Positions 46,611 to 58,326 of a stretch of DNA of 64,000 nt are shown here, one piece after another; position 1 is the first letter of the stretch; each line of letters starts with the position of its first letter. The notes below the pieces were generated by a model, which worked only from the letters and a program-made list of their open reading frames with translations, did not search any database and had not been told where the DNA came from. The stretch comes from Nageia nagi (lineage: Eukaryota; Pinophyta): the NCBI GenBank assembly GCA_050084985.1, contig JBITNC010000001.1, positions 93,000,001 through 93,064,000 of the forward strand. Direction: 5' to 3'. The position numbers and the translations under genes were made by a program.

Positions 46611-49290
46611 TGATTAGCCTAAGGTAATGTGAATTATGCTCATTTAACCAAAGTAAATCCTTGATACAAGATACAAACTTGTTGTAAATTAATCTTCGAT
46701 ATGAAGGTTGGCTCCTTATCCATTAGGGTTTTGAGTTTAAGGGTTAGAAAAGATAAGAGTTATAAATATATATAATTAAAAAAGGTAAGAGTTAGAAATG
46801 TATAGGGCAAAAGAGGGTGAACTAGGATCACCATAGGCATTAAAAATCTTCTAATTGTTTGGTATAGATATTGTTCAAATTTTATAGTTATAGGTAGTCT
46901 TAACTAGATAAATGACTATAGTACCTAACAACCATAGTCTAATCCATGCTTGAATTCCTTATTAGAAGGCACACAACTATTAGTAATAACCCTAGAGTGA
47001 TAAATATTTCAAACACAACCTAAGAGGCCAAATAGTACGAGCTAATAATCCCAAAACACACAGTAATTTTTAAAGGGTAATATTTAACAAGTATCTGACC
47101 TTTTATTTAGTAGAGGCCTATAGTTTTTCTAGAAATTTACAAGATCTAGGATTGCATACCTATCTACTAAACTATGATATATAATGCTTATTAATTACAA
47201 AATAAGATCTTTTGATCTTTTTAAAGATATTTGCATCATCCAAAATTAAATTCTAAGAAAATCTAATTGATCCAAGGTACAATGAATAAGAATCCCATCA
47301 TCCTCTTGATCCTTGGGTAGCAATCTCATTTGGAAGCTTTTGATTCTAATTTATGCTATCTTTAGGATACATATCAATATCATATTGAATCAGGATTTGC
47401 TTATGATCAAATCATGTATCTACAACTAGAGGGCACCTAGATCTGATTTCTTTAACAATTATTATAGTGTGGCTTGGAGGTTTCTATCCCTTTTCCTTAA
47501 TTATACTCTCTTATAAATGTAGTTATAGAAGTTATTACCTTGGTATCAACCTAACAATATGATTTCACATGTCAAGTCTCCCTGATTTGGGTAACCAATA
47601 ACCTTATCTTCTTATATTTTAATCTTAATCTTATTAGATAAGTATTTAATGATCTTGAAGGCTCTATCAACTTGATCTTTTAATTTGTACTAAATTCATA
47701 TTCTCCATAAGGTAATATGTATCAAATATGGGTTGGAAGGGTCATTTTGGAGTATTTTTAAAGAATCTACATTGTAGAATCATAGAATGATGTTAGCATC
47801 TTCCAGAGTCTAGAGAGAGTCTTCTAGAGTTCTTCTTTGTATTGAATTTCAACTAATGTAAGGCTAAAAGTCTTAATTTATTAATAGGAATTACAAAATG
47901 TGGATAGACATGTGGTAAGACTTGAGAGGTGGTAGATGTTTACCCTCTGGAGAAGGTCACTATAGAGTGTTCTCTTGGTTGAATCCAAGGTGTAGATCTG
48001 ATAGCCTTATGTCAGCCTTTCTGTAATGCATATTCCTTTATTTTTTTATTTTGTAATGTAGATAAACATCATAATTTAATCCATATTAAGAATGTGAATT
48101 CCTTTATTCTATGCCTTTTGTGATTTAGAGAAACAATATGATGTAAGCCAACTCTAAAACATGGATTCCTTTATTTTGTGCCTTTAGCAATGTGGAGAAA
48201 TAATGTGATGTAAGCCATCTCCAGAATATAGATTTCTTTACTCTAAGCTAGAGAGGATATTTCAAACTAACTTCTACCATGTAGAGGATGTTGAGATCAC
48301 CTCCACTATCTAAAATGCATATTTCTTCCATTTGAATGCGAACTTAGAGGATTTTTCTTCCTTCCAAGGTCCAAAGAAGCATAGATGATGTGAGCCATAT
48401 CCGAAATATGGAGTTGACTTATAAGCTTTATGCACTTTTACTAACACTTAACTTTATTACATCCTTATCCTATTGTATGTAACATCGATGAACCTACCAC
48501 AGACTTGACTATTATTTTTAATGCCCGATACCACCATTGTGACTACTGGTATATATCATAGATAACCAATACACCTATTATACATTTGACATACCTTATT
48601 ATAGTGCTTGGAAGCCATATAAATTACTAAGAAGGCATATTATAGACTTTTCATGCCTTTCTCTTAATTACCATTACTTAACTTTACATCTAATGAGTTT
48701 AAATATATTTTTTCAAAAATCTAGCGGTATTTACAGATATCAAGATTTTGACATACCTATCAAAATATTTACAAAAGATAATATACTATTCGGACATAAT
48801 TATTTGAACATGTTTTGAATTGAATGGTCAAAACTTGAATCTCAAAATTGGAACACTTTAGGTGGTTAATTTGACTATGATTGACCATGATCCATGATTA
48901 ACCACCACCAGTAGGACTTGTTCTTGAATAAAATGATCTCATTTAATTTCAACGTTATTCTGATGGAATTTGGTCTTCTTGGTTGTTACGGATCTTTACC
49001 AAAATCAAATACTCTTTGAATACTTTATGTAGCTAAGTCCACACTTATGGGTAGATAATACACCTTATGCAATCAAGTCAACTCTTGTGCAAAGAGAATG
49101 TACCTTATGTGGTTAAGTAAACTCTTGTGTGGAGAGGGTATTCCTTATGGGTATTTAAAAAAATAGAATAATACTTATGTATCATGAATTGAATATTAAT
49201 TTGGAAAAGATTCATGTCTTGAACAAGCAAATGTAATCAATACACAATCATAGTCATACACATAGCACTATGTACAAAATTACATCTACA
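46611..49290 (-). mobile_element. Nested Ty3/gypsy element: 5' LTR (~2.68 kb)
   Basis: Partner of 37,368-40,135. On the coding strand it begins TGTAGATGTAATTTTG (49,290) and ends ..GGCTAATCA (46,611). Copia coding resumes directly at 49,291. A perfect 5-bp target duplication was not seen (gttat left, aaagc right), so an end may have eroded. Confidence 0.85.
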
Positions 49291-50290
49291 AAAGCTTGCA
49301 CCAAAAATGTGTGGTTGAAGATCATGCAAGAAGAGCTTCACTCAATTGAAAATAATGATACTTGGGAGCTTTATGAGTTTCCCAAAGGAAAGAGATGTGT
49401 AAGATCCAAGTGGGTCTACAAAACTAAATATAATAGTGATGGAATAATTGAGAGACATAAAGCTAGATTGATTGCCAAAGGATTCACAAAAAAATATGGA
49501 GTGGATTATGAAGAGACTTTTACATCGATTACAAGATAAGAAATAGTAAGAATTCTTCTCTCATTGGTAGTCCAAAAGCATTAGAATATACATCTCATGG
49601 ATGTAAAGAGTGCATTCTTGAATGGCTACTTGGATGAGGAGGTTTATGTGCGACAACCTCAAGGATTTCAAGTGAAAGGTAAAGAGAAGCATGTGTGCAA
49701 GCTCAAGAAGGCAAGAGCTTGATATACTTGGATTGATGGATACTTCCATAGGTTTGTAATCATTAGGAGAAAAAATGAGTCAAAACTCTACATCAAAAGA
49801 GAAGATAAGCACATTTTTCCTGTTTCTCTTTATGTTGATGATTTGATTTACATGGGAAGTGATTCTATCATGAATTAAAAGTTCAAGACTGATTTGATAC
49901 ATGAGTTTGATATGAACGATCTAAGCCTTATGAGGTAATTTCTTGGCATGGAGGTTGACTAATGTTGATAAGCTCATATTTTTATTTTCCAAAGCAAGTA
50001 TGCAAGAGACATGCTCACAAAATATGGTATGAATAATTGTACTTCTATTTTAGATCTTGTAGTTCATGGAGAGTTACTTTGCAAAGAAGATGGTGCTCCA
50101 AAAGAAAATGTAACAAAATTTAGGATCATTGTAGGTAGTATCATGTTTCTTTGCAACATTAGGCTTGATATCCAATTTGCTATCTCAATGGTGTCTAGAT
50201 ACATGAATAATCCTTCCATTTTGCATATGAAGGCTGTAAAGTGAATTTTGAGATATGTGAAAGGCACCATCAATTAATTTGGTCTCCATT
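49291..50290 (+). pseudogene. copia reverse transcriptase (outer element, resumed)
   Basis: Reads KNVWLKIMQEELHSIENNDT, KGKRCVRSKWVYKTKYNSDG and RHKARLIAKGFTKKYGVDYE with ETFTSITR-stop, the start of copia RT. It continues LMDVKSAFLNGYLDEEVYVR, FPVSLYVDDLIYMGSD (Y-V-D-D intact at 49,831-49,842), SKYARDMLTKYGMNNCTSIL and IRLDIQFAISMVSRYMNNPS. Stops are scattered. It continues the pol frame cut at 37,367 by the gypsy insertion. Confidence 0.9.
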
Positions 50291-50792
50291 ATTCTCATGT
50301 GGAAAAGATGGAACTTGTAGGATTTAGTGATAGTGATTGGGGAAGTAATATTGATGATGGAAATAATACTTTTAGATAATGTTTCTCACTTAGTTTAGAA
50401 GTGATTACATAGAGCTCCAAGAAATAATCTACAGTGGCACTTTCCTCTTTTGAAGTAGAGTATATTGCTCTCACAATAGCTAGCACTCAAGCACTATGGT
50501 TAAAGAAGTTTCTTGAAGAGATTAGTGAGAAATAACATGGACAAACCATTATTTATTATGATAATAAGAGTGTAATTTAGTTGGCACACAATTCGATCCA
50601 CCATAATAGGTTAAAGCACTTTTAATTGAAGTACCATTTCATCTATGATATGGTGGAGAAGAGAAAAATTGAGCTTCAATGTTGCAATACCAATATCAAT
50701 TTGTTTAATATATTTATAAAAGGTTTTTTCAAGGCTCAATATATGATTCTCAAAGACTTCATGGTGAGTCCTCTTCATATCAAGGGGGATAA
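50291..50792 (+). pseudogene. copia RNase H (outer element)
   Basis: Reads ELVGFSDSDWGSNIDDGNNT, STVALSSFEVEYIALTIAST and YYDNKSVI-stop-LAHNSIHH then LKYHFIYDMVEKRKIELQCC, the copia RNase H with its D-S-D-W and V-E-Y (normally A-E-Y) motifs. It ends in a polypurine tract (tcaaggggga, 50,780-50,789) just before the 3' LTR. Confidence 0.85.
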
Positions 50793-51330
50793 TGTTGAAG
50801 ACTTAGCACTTGTAGTGAGTAGATTTTTAGAGTTTATTGAGTTCACTACTCAACCAGTGTCTTATAGATTGACTACGCAACTAGCCTCCATCCACTTGGC
50901 CTCCAAATATGCAAATAAGTCCTTACCCAACTAGTTATACCTGACCAATCGATCTACAACCAAGCGATTAGGCTAAAAAAAAAGTGCCTTGCAACTCAAC
51001 ATATTTGAGGTATTTTTTCATATTTTTTGTGCATTTTCTTTAGTTCTTCCAACTCATCCTAGTGTAATTGACATGTGTAGAAGTTGTTAGCTTTAGTTAA
51101 AAGTGTTAAAGAAATTTGTAACTTAGTCTAGTTTTTTATTACATAAGCTATTATATTATTCTCTATTCAATTCTATAACTCTCACCATTGAAGAGTTTAT
51201 GAAGCTTCATTTTTGAACTTTATGAATATAATTTCATTTTACTTTAATATATACTTATTTCTATTTAGTTCCAATATTGTTATTATAGTTTAGCTCCAAT
51301 TTTATTTATTGAATTCTCTTGAATTCATCA
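50793..51330 (+). mobile_element. Ty1/copia 3' LTR (outer nested element)
   Basis: Begins TGTTGAAGACTTAGCAC after the purine tract and ends gaattcatca. It matches the 5' LTR at 34,029-34,586 with scattered substitutions. It is followed at 51,331 by the target duplication CCTAA and by more telomere-like repeat, proving that the element sits inside that array. Confidence 0.9.
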
Positions 51331-51437
51331 CCTAAACCTCAAAACCCTTAATCTCTTGATCTCTAAAACCTAAAATTCTAAACACTTAAACTCATAAACC
51401 CTAAACCCTAAAAAAACTATAAATCCTTAAACCCTAA
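51331..51437 (+). repeat. Telomere-like array, right remainder
   Basis: cctaaacctcaaaaccctta, then ctcataaaccctaaacccta and ccttaaaccctaag. It continues the array interrupted at 34,028. Confidence 0.85.
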
Positions 51438-51529
51438 GTCAACATTTTTAACTCTAAGTAAAATATTTAAAGCCCAAATTAATATTTAAAAATTAAATAT
51501 AATTAATTAATTTAAAGCATGTAAGGTAT

Positions 51530-52120
51530 TCCTACTTTATTACGATTTCAGCATCCACCCTTTCCTGAAGCTTTGTGAAACCTTCTTTAAGTCCATATTT
51601 GCATTCCTCCTTTGTTGGAAGCCTATTATATCTCGATAACTAAATAAAAAGATTAATTAAATAAATTAATAAATATTTAATTATTGAATGTATAAATATT
51701 AAATAATTCATTATATTAGTATACTCATAAATATGGCATCAAGCTCTTGCTTTCCTACAGAATCCATACAATGCGTACCCATAGATAATGATCTAAAAAA
51801 TCCATGTGCTCATGAAACTTTCTGCTACTGTGAGGGTTGTTTTATGGATGCATAATGCTCCTTGATTGCATTCACTTTAGCCACTAACTATTTCTACACT
51901 TTTGGATCATAATTAGCCTTTCTATGGTAATGAGTATGTTACGCTAGATCAAGAGAGTTTATGATGCATCTATATTGGTCTCTCTTTTAATTTAGTATCC
52001 TTCTTGCCTTATGTAGTGCAAAATTTGCATTGAACCCATATCCAAAATATTTTTTGAGAGCACTTATAAATCTTCTTTTAACTGCATCAAATGTATGGGT
52101 AATAATCCAAAAATATTTTT
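51530..52120 (-). pseudogene. Decayed transposase-like gene pieces (putative CACTA ORF)
   Basis: Minus-strand reading of 52,110-51,725 gives WIITHTFDAVKRRFISALKK, YFGYGFNANFALHKARRILN, YHRKANYDPK, LVAKVNAIKEHYASIKQ and FFRSLSMGTHCMDSVGKQEL with several stops. After a ~100-bp AT-rich gap with plausible GT/AG ends, 51,650-51,535 reads RYNRLPTKEECKYGLKEGFT and KLQERVDAEIVIK-stop. The pattern resembles the plant En/Spm-associated transposase_24 type (short helical blocks ending in an L-Q-E-R-V-D-A-like segment), but I am not certain of the family. Strand and order fit the CACTA end at 31,150. Confidence 0.45.
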
Positions 52121-52293
52121 TAATGATGGTAATAAGGAGTGCAGGTTACAAGGAGGGAATTTAGAAATTAGGGCATGGTAATCATGGCTCGAGTGCCTTT
52201 TTACCTATAGCCACCTTTAATTCACATAGAATAGAGTGGTATCATGGTGGAGGGTGAGGATTCATTAGAGTATTTAAGGATGAATATGGTTAA

Positions 52294-52569
52294 GATGATG
52301 ATGATGATGAGGATTCTATAGCGGAAAGTGCCTCTTTCAATCCTCTCTTGCCTTCTAAGATTATGTCAAAGGTTATGTGGTTAGTCCCTTTGGCTTATGC
52401 GATAGGCTTTGGGTCTTTTCATAACTTTTTAGAATGGACTCAAGACTCTACATGGTGGATTTTGGGCTCATATGTGATGATCTATGATGTTCCAATATGC
52501 AAGTGGCTGGCTTTCATCAATTGGTTTAGGAGTATCTTGGTGTGCTCAATGAGGTTGCATAGGGGTTGA
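52294..52569 (+). pseudogene. Acidic plus hydrophobic coding remnant, unidentified
   Basis: An open frame reads DDDDDEDSIAESASFNPLLP, SKIMSKVMWLVPLAYAIGFG and SFHNFLEWTQDSTWWILGSY, then VMIYDVPICKWLAFINWF. Before it, one TAA back in the same frame, FIRVFKDEYG continues the acidic theme. The Trp-rich hydrophobic part suggests membrane segments or a buried core. No family is recognised. There is no ATG at the open-frame start, so it is a fragment or an exon. Confidence 0.35.
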
Positions 52570-53789
52570 TTGAGGGCTTCCTATGAACATGATAGGCACA
52601 TTTCCTCATAATGATCCTCATGTCATGATCACATTAGATTGATGAGACTCACATGATACGATGACTATAGCATATGGGTACACTATGATCTTTGTAGTAG
52701 ATTTTTTTAGAAGTTTTAACTTATATAGTTGTTATAACCGAAATAATAATTATTAGGGTTATTTACAAAATAATTAAATTCTCTAATTAACTATGAAAAG
52801 TAGGAAATTGATGACATAAAAGATGATAATAGCTTACCTAATCTTGACCTATCAAAACTGGATTAACAAAAGATACAAACTTGTACTTTACTTGTGATGA
52901 TGAATGAAGGAGAAATTCAATCAAAAGAGGATGAATGATGAGCTTCCCAGAAATATGAAGCCACCAATCCGACCCTAACCCAATGATGATGTTAGAAATC
53001 CAAAAATAATGCCTAATTACCATTCTAGAATTCCTTACCCTTTCACTTGATGTCATCATCCCACCTTCAATGTATTGAATCTCAATCATGAAGCAGTGAA
53101 AGATTAGAGATGATAGGTGATGTTAAGAAACACTAATCAAGATTGACACAAATATATTACCACCTATCAAGGATTCAATATCATGTCATTTCATATATTT
53201 AATCATGCATAATCCCTCCACCTTTATAGGAAATAAGTCTAGTGCTAAGGTTCTTCCTTAAGCTTATTATGATGCCAAGATGACATGTTACCATAAAACA
53301 TAAGGGTAGATGAGAGTGCACATGGAAAAGAGTATTTATTTAATAAATTAAATAAATTATTTTATATATACAAAAAGTTATTTTAATTAAATTAAAATTT
53401 CTTTTTAGTTGTTAACAAATACCCAGCTTTGAATATGTTTTGATGCTTTTGAGACAAAACAAAATCAAAGCATGAATTCAAAGTATAACAAGAAAAGTAA
53501 GAAGATACTTCCTAAAAAATTGTGGCATGGTGGTGATTTAGATGCCCTAGGTCTTACTTATGTTATGCCCCCTCTTTGGTTTGGTTGTGACATGATGGAC
53601 CTCTTATCATAGGAACAATCCAAGGTAAAGAAAAAGGTACCTAAAAAGAGCTTAGACAAGAAATATTTATGTAGTATATCTCAAATATAAACATGATATG
53701 AAAAATATGATAAGTGATAAGAAATCAAACCTATGATTGGTGGCTTACCCACGAAGATGAAGAAGATGATAAAAAATTTAGATTGATCA
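52570..53789. other. AT-rich DNA, no gene seen
   Basis: No coding domain. A word atgccccctcttt at 53,566 resembles a minus-strand purine tract and also occurs at 29,349; it may mark a shared eroded LTR family. Confidence 0.4.
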
Positions 53790-54065
53790 TCTTGGTTTCC
53801 CAAGCCACCATATTGCCATGGATTTTGTTATGAATGGCCCTTCCTTACAAAGATAATAAATGATAAAACTAACCCTTCCTTACAAAGGCATCAAATTGTA
53901 AGAATGACTAAATTGATTTACTAAGCCACCATGTTTCCATGTATTTTTTTGATAAGATTACCCCTTCATTACAAAGGAGACTAATGATATGAGTGACCAA
54001 CTTAGTGCCCCAAGCCACCATATTGCCATGGATTTGCTGATAAGAATGCCCCTTCCTTATAAATG
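53790..54065. repeat. Irregular direct repeats
   Basis: gccaccatattgccatgg at about 53,807, gccaccatgtttccatg at 53,926 and gccaccatattgccatgg at 54,016, each followed by ttt..tgataag and cccttcctta(c/t)aaag. Unit spacing is irregular (about 119 and 90 bp), indicating deletions between copies. Confidence 0.6.
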
Positions 54066-55740
54066 TAGCCATAAATAAATAATAATATGATATTAAAAAT
54101 ATTTTAACCATATAATAATCATTTAGTATGATAAGCATCAATTTAATAATGATAAACGAGATATTTAATAAGCATGTATTTAACCAAGGCAAAAATTGGA
54201 TAAGAAAAATTTAAGCAAAACATGAGAGATGGGATAATCAACATATATTTAATAAGTTGTGCAATTTTTATTACAACACATATGGATAAGCAATAATTTT
54301 CATTAATAAGCAATTGATACGATATGAAATCAAGAATTTGATAAATAATTATATTGATATAGTGATATATGAAATGTCTGAGTAATACATACTGATAAGC
54401 CTAATAATGATATGCATTCTATGGCATGAAAAATAGGAAAATAACATTGTTGAAATGCATTTACAACTTTTGAAACATTATAAGCTATTCAAAATAAAGG
54501 TTCAATTTATTTTTTATCAACTATGATACATGAATGAAAAAAAAAGATATTTTTCTACATTTAAGTGCAAGCACAAAGTACAAACAAGACAACACACTTT
54601 ACATTCTCATTATAACCTAGCGGCAATGTTAGGAACATGGTTTCATTGCTAGGTTAAGGAGGCATTTTTCAAAAATGAAAAATTTTGATATATTTTTACC
54701 ACATCCATGAGGGAAAAAGAGCTACAATTTTGGAGAACATAGAAGGTAATACAAAATTTGGTGATCATGTCATTTTGATTTTAACCAATTTGCCCTAAGG
54801 AATATTTTTGATAATTTACACATTAATGTAGAGAATGATAAACAATTTACATGCACAAAAGGAGTAGAATTGAGGCATAAAATTTGACACAAAATGGAGA
54901 CACAAACCCAATGGTAGTGCTAGAATGGAGCGACGTTGCATGGCTAAAAGCATGGAAGTGTGTCGAGTAGAATAGAGTTGGGTGAGTGACTATTAACAAT
55001 AAAAAGAGGTTCAATTTAGGGAAATTGGTAAGATTTAGTAGTGAAATTTAAAAAGGGGTTTTCAATTTATTTATAAATAGGTAAAATTGGGTTTCATTTA
55101 TGCATTCTCAATTTAGCAATTGGAGCTATGGTTCGCAAGGTTCTAGGTGTCTTATTCGGCTTATGGAGGGATTATGGCATGCTATAAGCTTGGTTGTTAC
55201 ATTGATTAGTGATATGGCTTATCGGATAACTTCTCAATAGGGTACCATTCATTAGTTATCCATTCCTCATATGAGGGATATTATGTACCAAAAATTCTCT
55301 CATATGCTTGTTTTATGCAATGTTTAGAAGCTTTTTGACGATTTACATTTTTTATTTAGGCTAGTTTTTAACAAATTTAGAAAAGTTTTAAAATATAAGG
55401 GGTAAAAATGTAGGGCTAGGTTTGGACATGCATGGAGGGAAAGAAGATAGGTTTTTACCCTAGAATTTGGGTTAAGGCTAATGGGTATCATAAATTTTCT
55501 AAAAATGGGGGCTAAAATGAGGCAATATATCTAGGTTTCTAATGTCATTGCTAGGATCAAATTTGTAGAAAAACATCAAAATGACACCTTTAAAGACTTA
55601 AAGGATATGCACACATTCACAATTTATGAAAAAGGAATCATGAAAGTAGAAAAAAAAATGAAAAGCATACATTTTAAGTTTTTAATTTTTTAAGTGTTAA
55701 TATTTTACATTTTTACCATATTTCATGCTACTGATATGCT
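54066..55740. other. AT-rich DNA, no gene seen
   Basis: No supported gene or element boundary. Just before 55,741 the sequence leads into the plant-mobile-domain frame without a recognisable promoter. Confidence 0.45.
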
Positions 55741-56284
55741 ATGGACATGGTTGTAGACTTTGTACTAACATCGAATGAGAGGGGACAACTAGATGCATCC
55801 AAGATCAGCCATGTGAGGGGGATCATGCATATCCTATATGATAAGTACTTTCTTACTACCCTCATGGAGTGTTTTTATGATGACACCAACATATTCCATC
55901 TACCCATGGGAGAGATGGCCATCACCCTTACTTATATCCATCACATTTGGTAGGTACCTATAAAGGGTAAACTGATACAACGGGTGATATTGACTATGGT
56001 TGAGATGGAGGATTAGTGCTACTAACTGATAGGTATGAGGCACTACTAGCAATAGAAGAAGGGTGCACCCCTTCATGACATAGTCTACATGCCCTTAGAG
56101 GAGCTTAACTTCATGAGGTATTTTAGGCTGTATGCAACTATTATTATTAACATGATTCTTTATAGGGATAAGATTTTGCCATGTTATACATGGGTTTTCA
56201 CAATTTTATGTCTATGAAGAAGGGAGGTAGGATTATGGCCCATTCATTTATTCTTCAAGCTTGGGTGTATGTGCAGGAATGGAT
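55741..56284 (+). pseudogene. Plant mobile domain (PMD, MAIN-like) fragment, N-terminal part
   Basis: Reads MDMVVDFVLTSNERGQLDAS, LTTLMECFYDDTNIFHLPMG, then EMAITLTYIHHIW-stop-VP and IKGKLIQRV. The F-H-L-P-x-G-E-M-x-I-T-L block followed by P-I-x-G is the hallmark of the plant mobile domain. After shifts, MSMKKGGRIMAHSFILQAWV and YVQEW follow. Its continuation is separated by a copia element (56,272 onward). PMD proteins occur as host genes (MAIN/MAIL1) and inside transposons; the decay here favours a transposon-borne or dead copy. Confidence 0.7.
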
Positions 56285-56521
56285 CATAAAACTCCAAGAT
56301 ACTATTAACTCAAGGATAATTTACAATATATAGACCACAAAAGTGGTTAACTAACAAACTCCTAAAATGGTGCAACTAAGTGTACACCTCATCCTAACTA
56401 ATTTACCTACCTAAGCACTAAGCTAAAATTTCATTAACTAACTTCAAATGACACTTGTCATTGACACATGTCTAATTTCTAAATATTTACAAATACCATA
56501 ATAAGATTATGGTTTTTAACA
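56272..56521 (-). mobile_element. Minus-strand copia 3' LTR (~250 bp)
   Basis: On the minus strand TGTTAAAAACCATAATC starts right after the purine tract (taagggggga, 56,531-56,522). A TATA-like tctatatattg lies near 56,330. The far end (..cctgca at 56,272) is placed where PMD coding stops; without a second LTR it is approximate. This would be a short LTR for copia. Confidence 0.6.
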
Positions 56522-56529
56522 TTCCCCCC

Positions 56530-56890
56530 TTAATCTGAAGGGGTATTTGTAAGTCCGAGCATTGATCTAAATTTCTCGAACTTTTCTCTTCCAAGCGCCT
56601 TGGTGAAGATGTCTGTGATTTGTTCTTCAGTGGAATAATGTTTAACCCAAATTGTCTTGGCCTCTACATGATGTCGAATCAAATGATACTTTGTATTGAT
56701 ATGTTTTGTCTGATCATGAAACTTTGGATTCTTGGCCAATTTGATTACAAAGTATTATCGATTAATAATGGAGTTGGAAGCACTTGTTTCTCCTGCAAAT
56801 CTTCTAGTATTTTCCTGAGCCACACAATTTTTTTATTGCTTCTACTACAGCCACATATTCTACCTCAGTAGTGGAATCTGCTAGAACAAT
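56530..56890 (-). pseudogene. Minus-strand copia: RNase H C-terminus
   Basis: Reads NPKFHDQTKHINTKYHLIRH, HVEAKTIWVKHYSTEEQITD and IFTKALGREKFEKFRSMLGL, the standard end of copia pol (T-K-H-I-x-x-K-Y-H-x-I-R ... D-x-F-T-K-A-L). The piece up to 56,890 carries the E-Y-x-A region in shifted frames. Confidence 0.85.
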
Positions 56891-57970
56891 CTATTTTCGT
56901 GATCTCCAGGAAATAGCGGCTGATCTAAGACTCATAAGATATCCTGAAGTTGAAACTCCATTTTCCTTATCACCAACAAAGTCTGAATCAGAATATCCAA
57001 CCAGTTTGAAGTCTCTAACCTTAGAATATTTTAGCTCATAATCTTGAGTTCCTTTCAAATATTGAAGAACTCTCTTCGCTGCTACCCAATGACCTTCATA
57101 AGGTGTGTGCATAAATCGAGAAAGTATTCCAAGCACGAATGAAATATCTGGTCTAGTTGTGGTTAGATAAATGAGACTTCCTATCAACTATCTGAATTTA
57201 GTAGCATCCTCAAATTGATTTCCCTTAACTAATTTCAACTTCAAATTTTGTTCCATTGGAGTAGAGAGAGGATTGCAATCTTCCATACTAAATTTATTCA
57301 ACAATTCTCCAATGTACTTCTTTTGGGAAATAAATATGTAACTTGGTGTTTGATTTACTTCAACACCCAAGAAGTAGTGAAGCAGGCCCATATCTGTCAT
57401 TTCAAATCCTTTCTTCAATTCTTGTTTCACAGATGCTATATATCTCTCATTATTCCCTGTAATCAATAGATCATCTACATACACCACTAGATATACAACA
57501 GTGTTGCCAAATTTCTTAACAAACAAAGTTGCATCATCAAGGTTGTAGTGCTTGAATTTTAACTTTAAAAGATATTCAGTAAGCTTTTCATACCATGCAT
57601 GAGGAGCTTGCTTCAATCCATACAATGACTTGATAAGTTTGCATACCTTATGTTCTTGACCTTTAACTGCAAATCCCTCAGGCTGTGTCATGTAAACATT
57701 CTCTTTTAGATCACCATTTAGGAAAGTTGTCTTTACATCCATTTGATGAACCTTCCACTTATGTTGAGCTGCCATTGTCAATAAAGCACAAATGGTAGCC
57801 CATTTAGCTGTAGGAGCAAAAGTCTCATCATAGTCAATGCCTTCTCTTTATGCAAAACCTTTTGCAACAAGCCTCCTTTGTTTTTATCAAGTGAGTCATC
57901 TGATTTATACTTGTTCTTGTAAACCCACTTGCATCCAATAGGTCTGATTCCATATTGTGGATCTACCAAC
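56891..57970 (-). pseudogene. Minus-strand copia: reverse transcriptase and first half of RNase H
   Basis: A 197-codon stretch (57,188-57,781) is nearly intact: QHKWKVHQMDVKTTFLNGDL, EGFAVKGQEHKVCKLIKSLY, GLKQAPHAWYEKL and VVYLVVYVDDLLITGN (Y-V-D-D at 57,470-57,481). Upstream (57,778-57,969) is GIRPIGCKWVYKNKYKSDDS; downstream (56,891-57,187) GSLIYLTTTRPDISFVLGIL and LVGYSDSDFVGDKENGVSTS. Breaks are a few single frameshifts and one stop at 57,187. This is the best preserved copia pol in the window. Confidence 0.92.
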
Positions 57971-58326
57971 TTCCATGTCCCATTCTTGATGAGAGCATCT
58001 TACTCTTTCTTCATAGCTTCTTTCCAAGCATCATGAGAAATAGCTTCTTTAAAAGAAGTTGGTTCAAAATCAACAGAACAATTCAATTCCATATCAAAAG
58101 AAAGGACATCACCTGAAATTGAATCTTCTACTGCTCCACTTTCTTATCTTGTCTGGTAGGAACTTCGAGTTCCTATCTTTCCAATTTCATCAGGATGAAC
58201 ACTTTCAAGTGTTTTCTGGGCCCATATTGGAATTCTCTGAAATGATTCTGGTTGATCACTGAGCTGAGATGGAGCTTCACTTCCATCAAGACTTAATCGA
58301 CCAATTCCTTGAATTACATCATCTAA

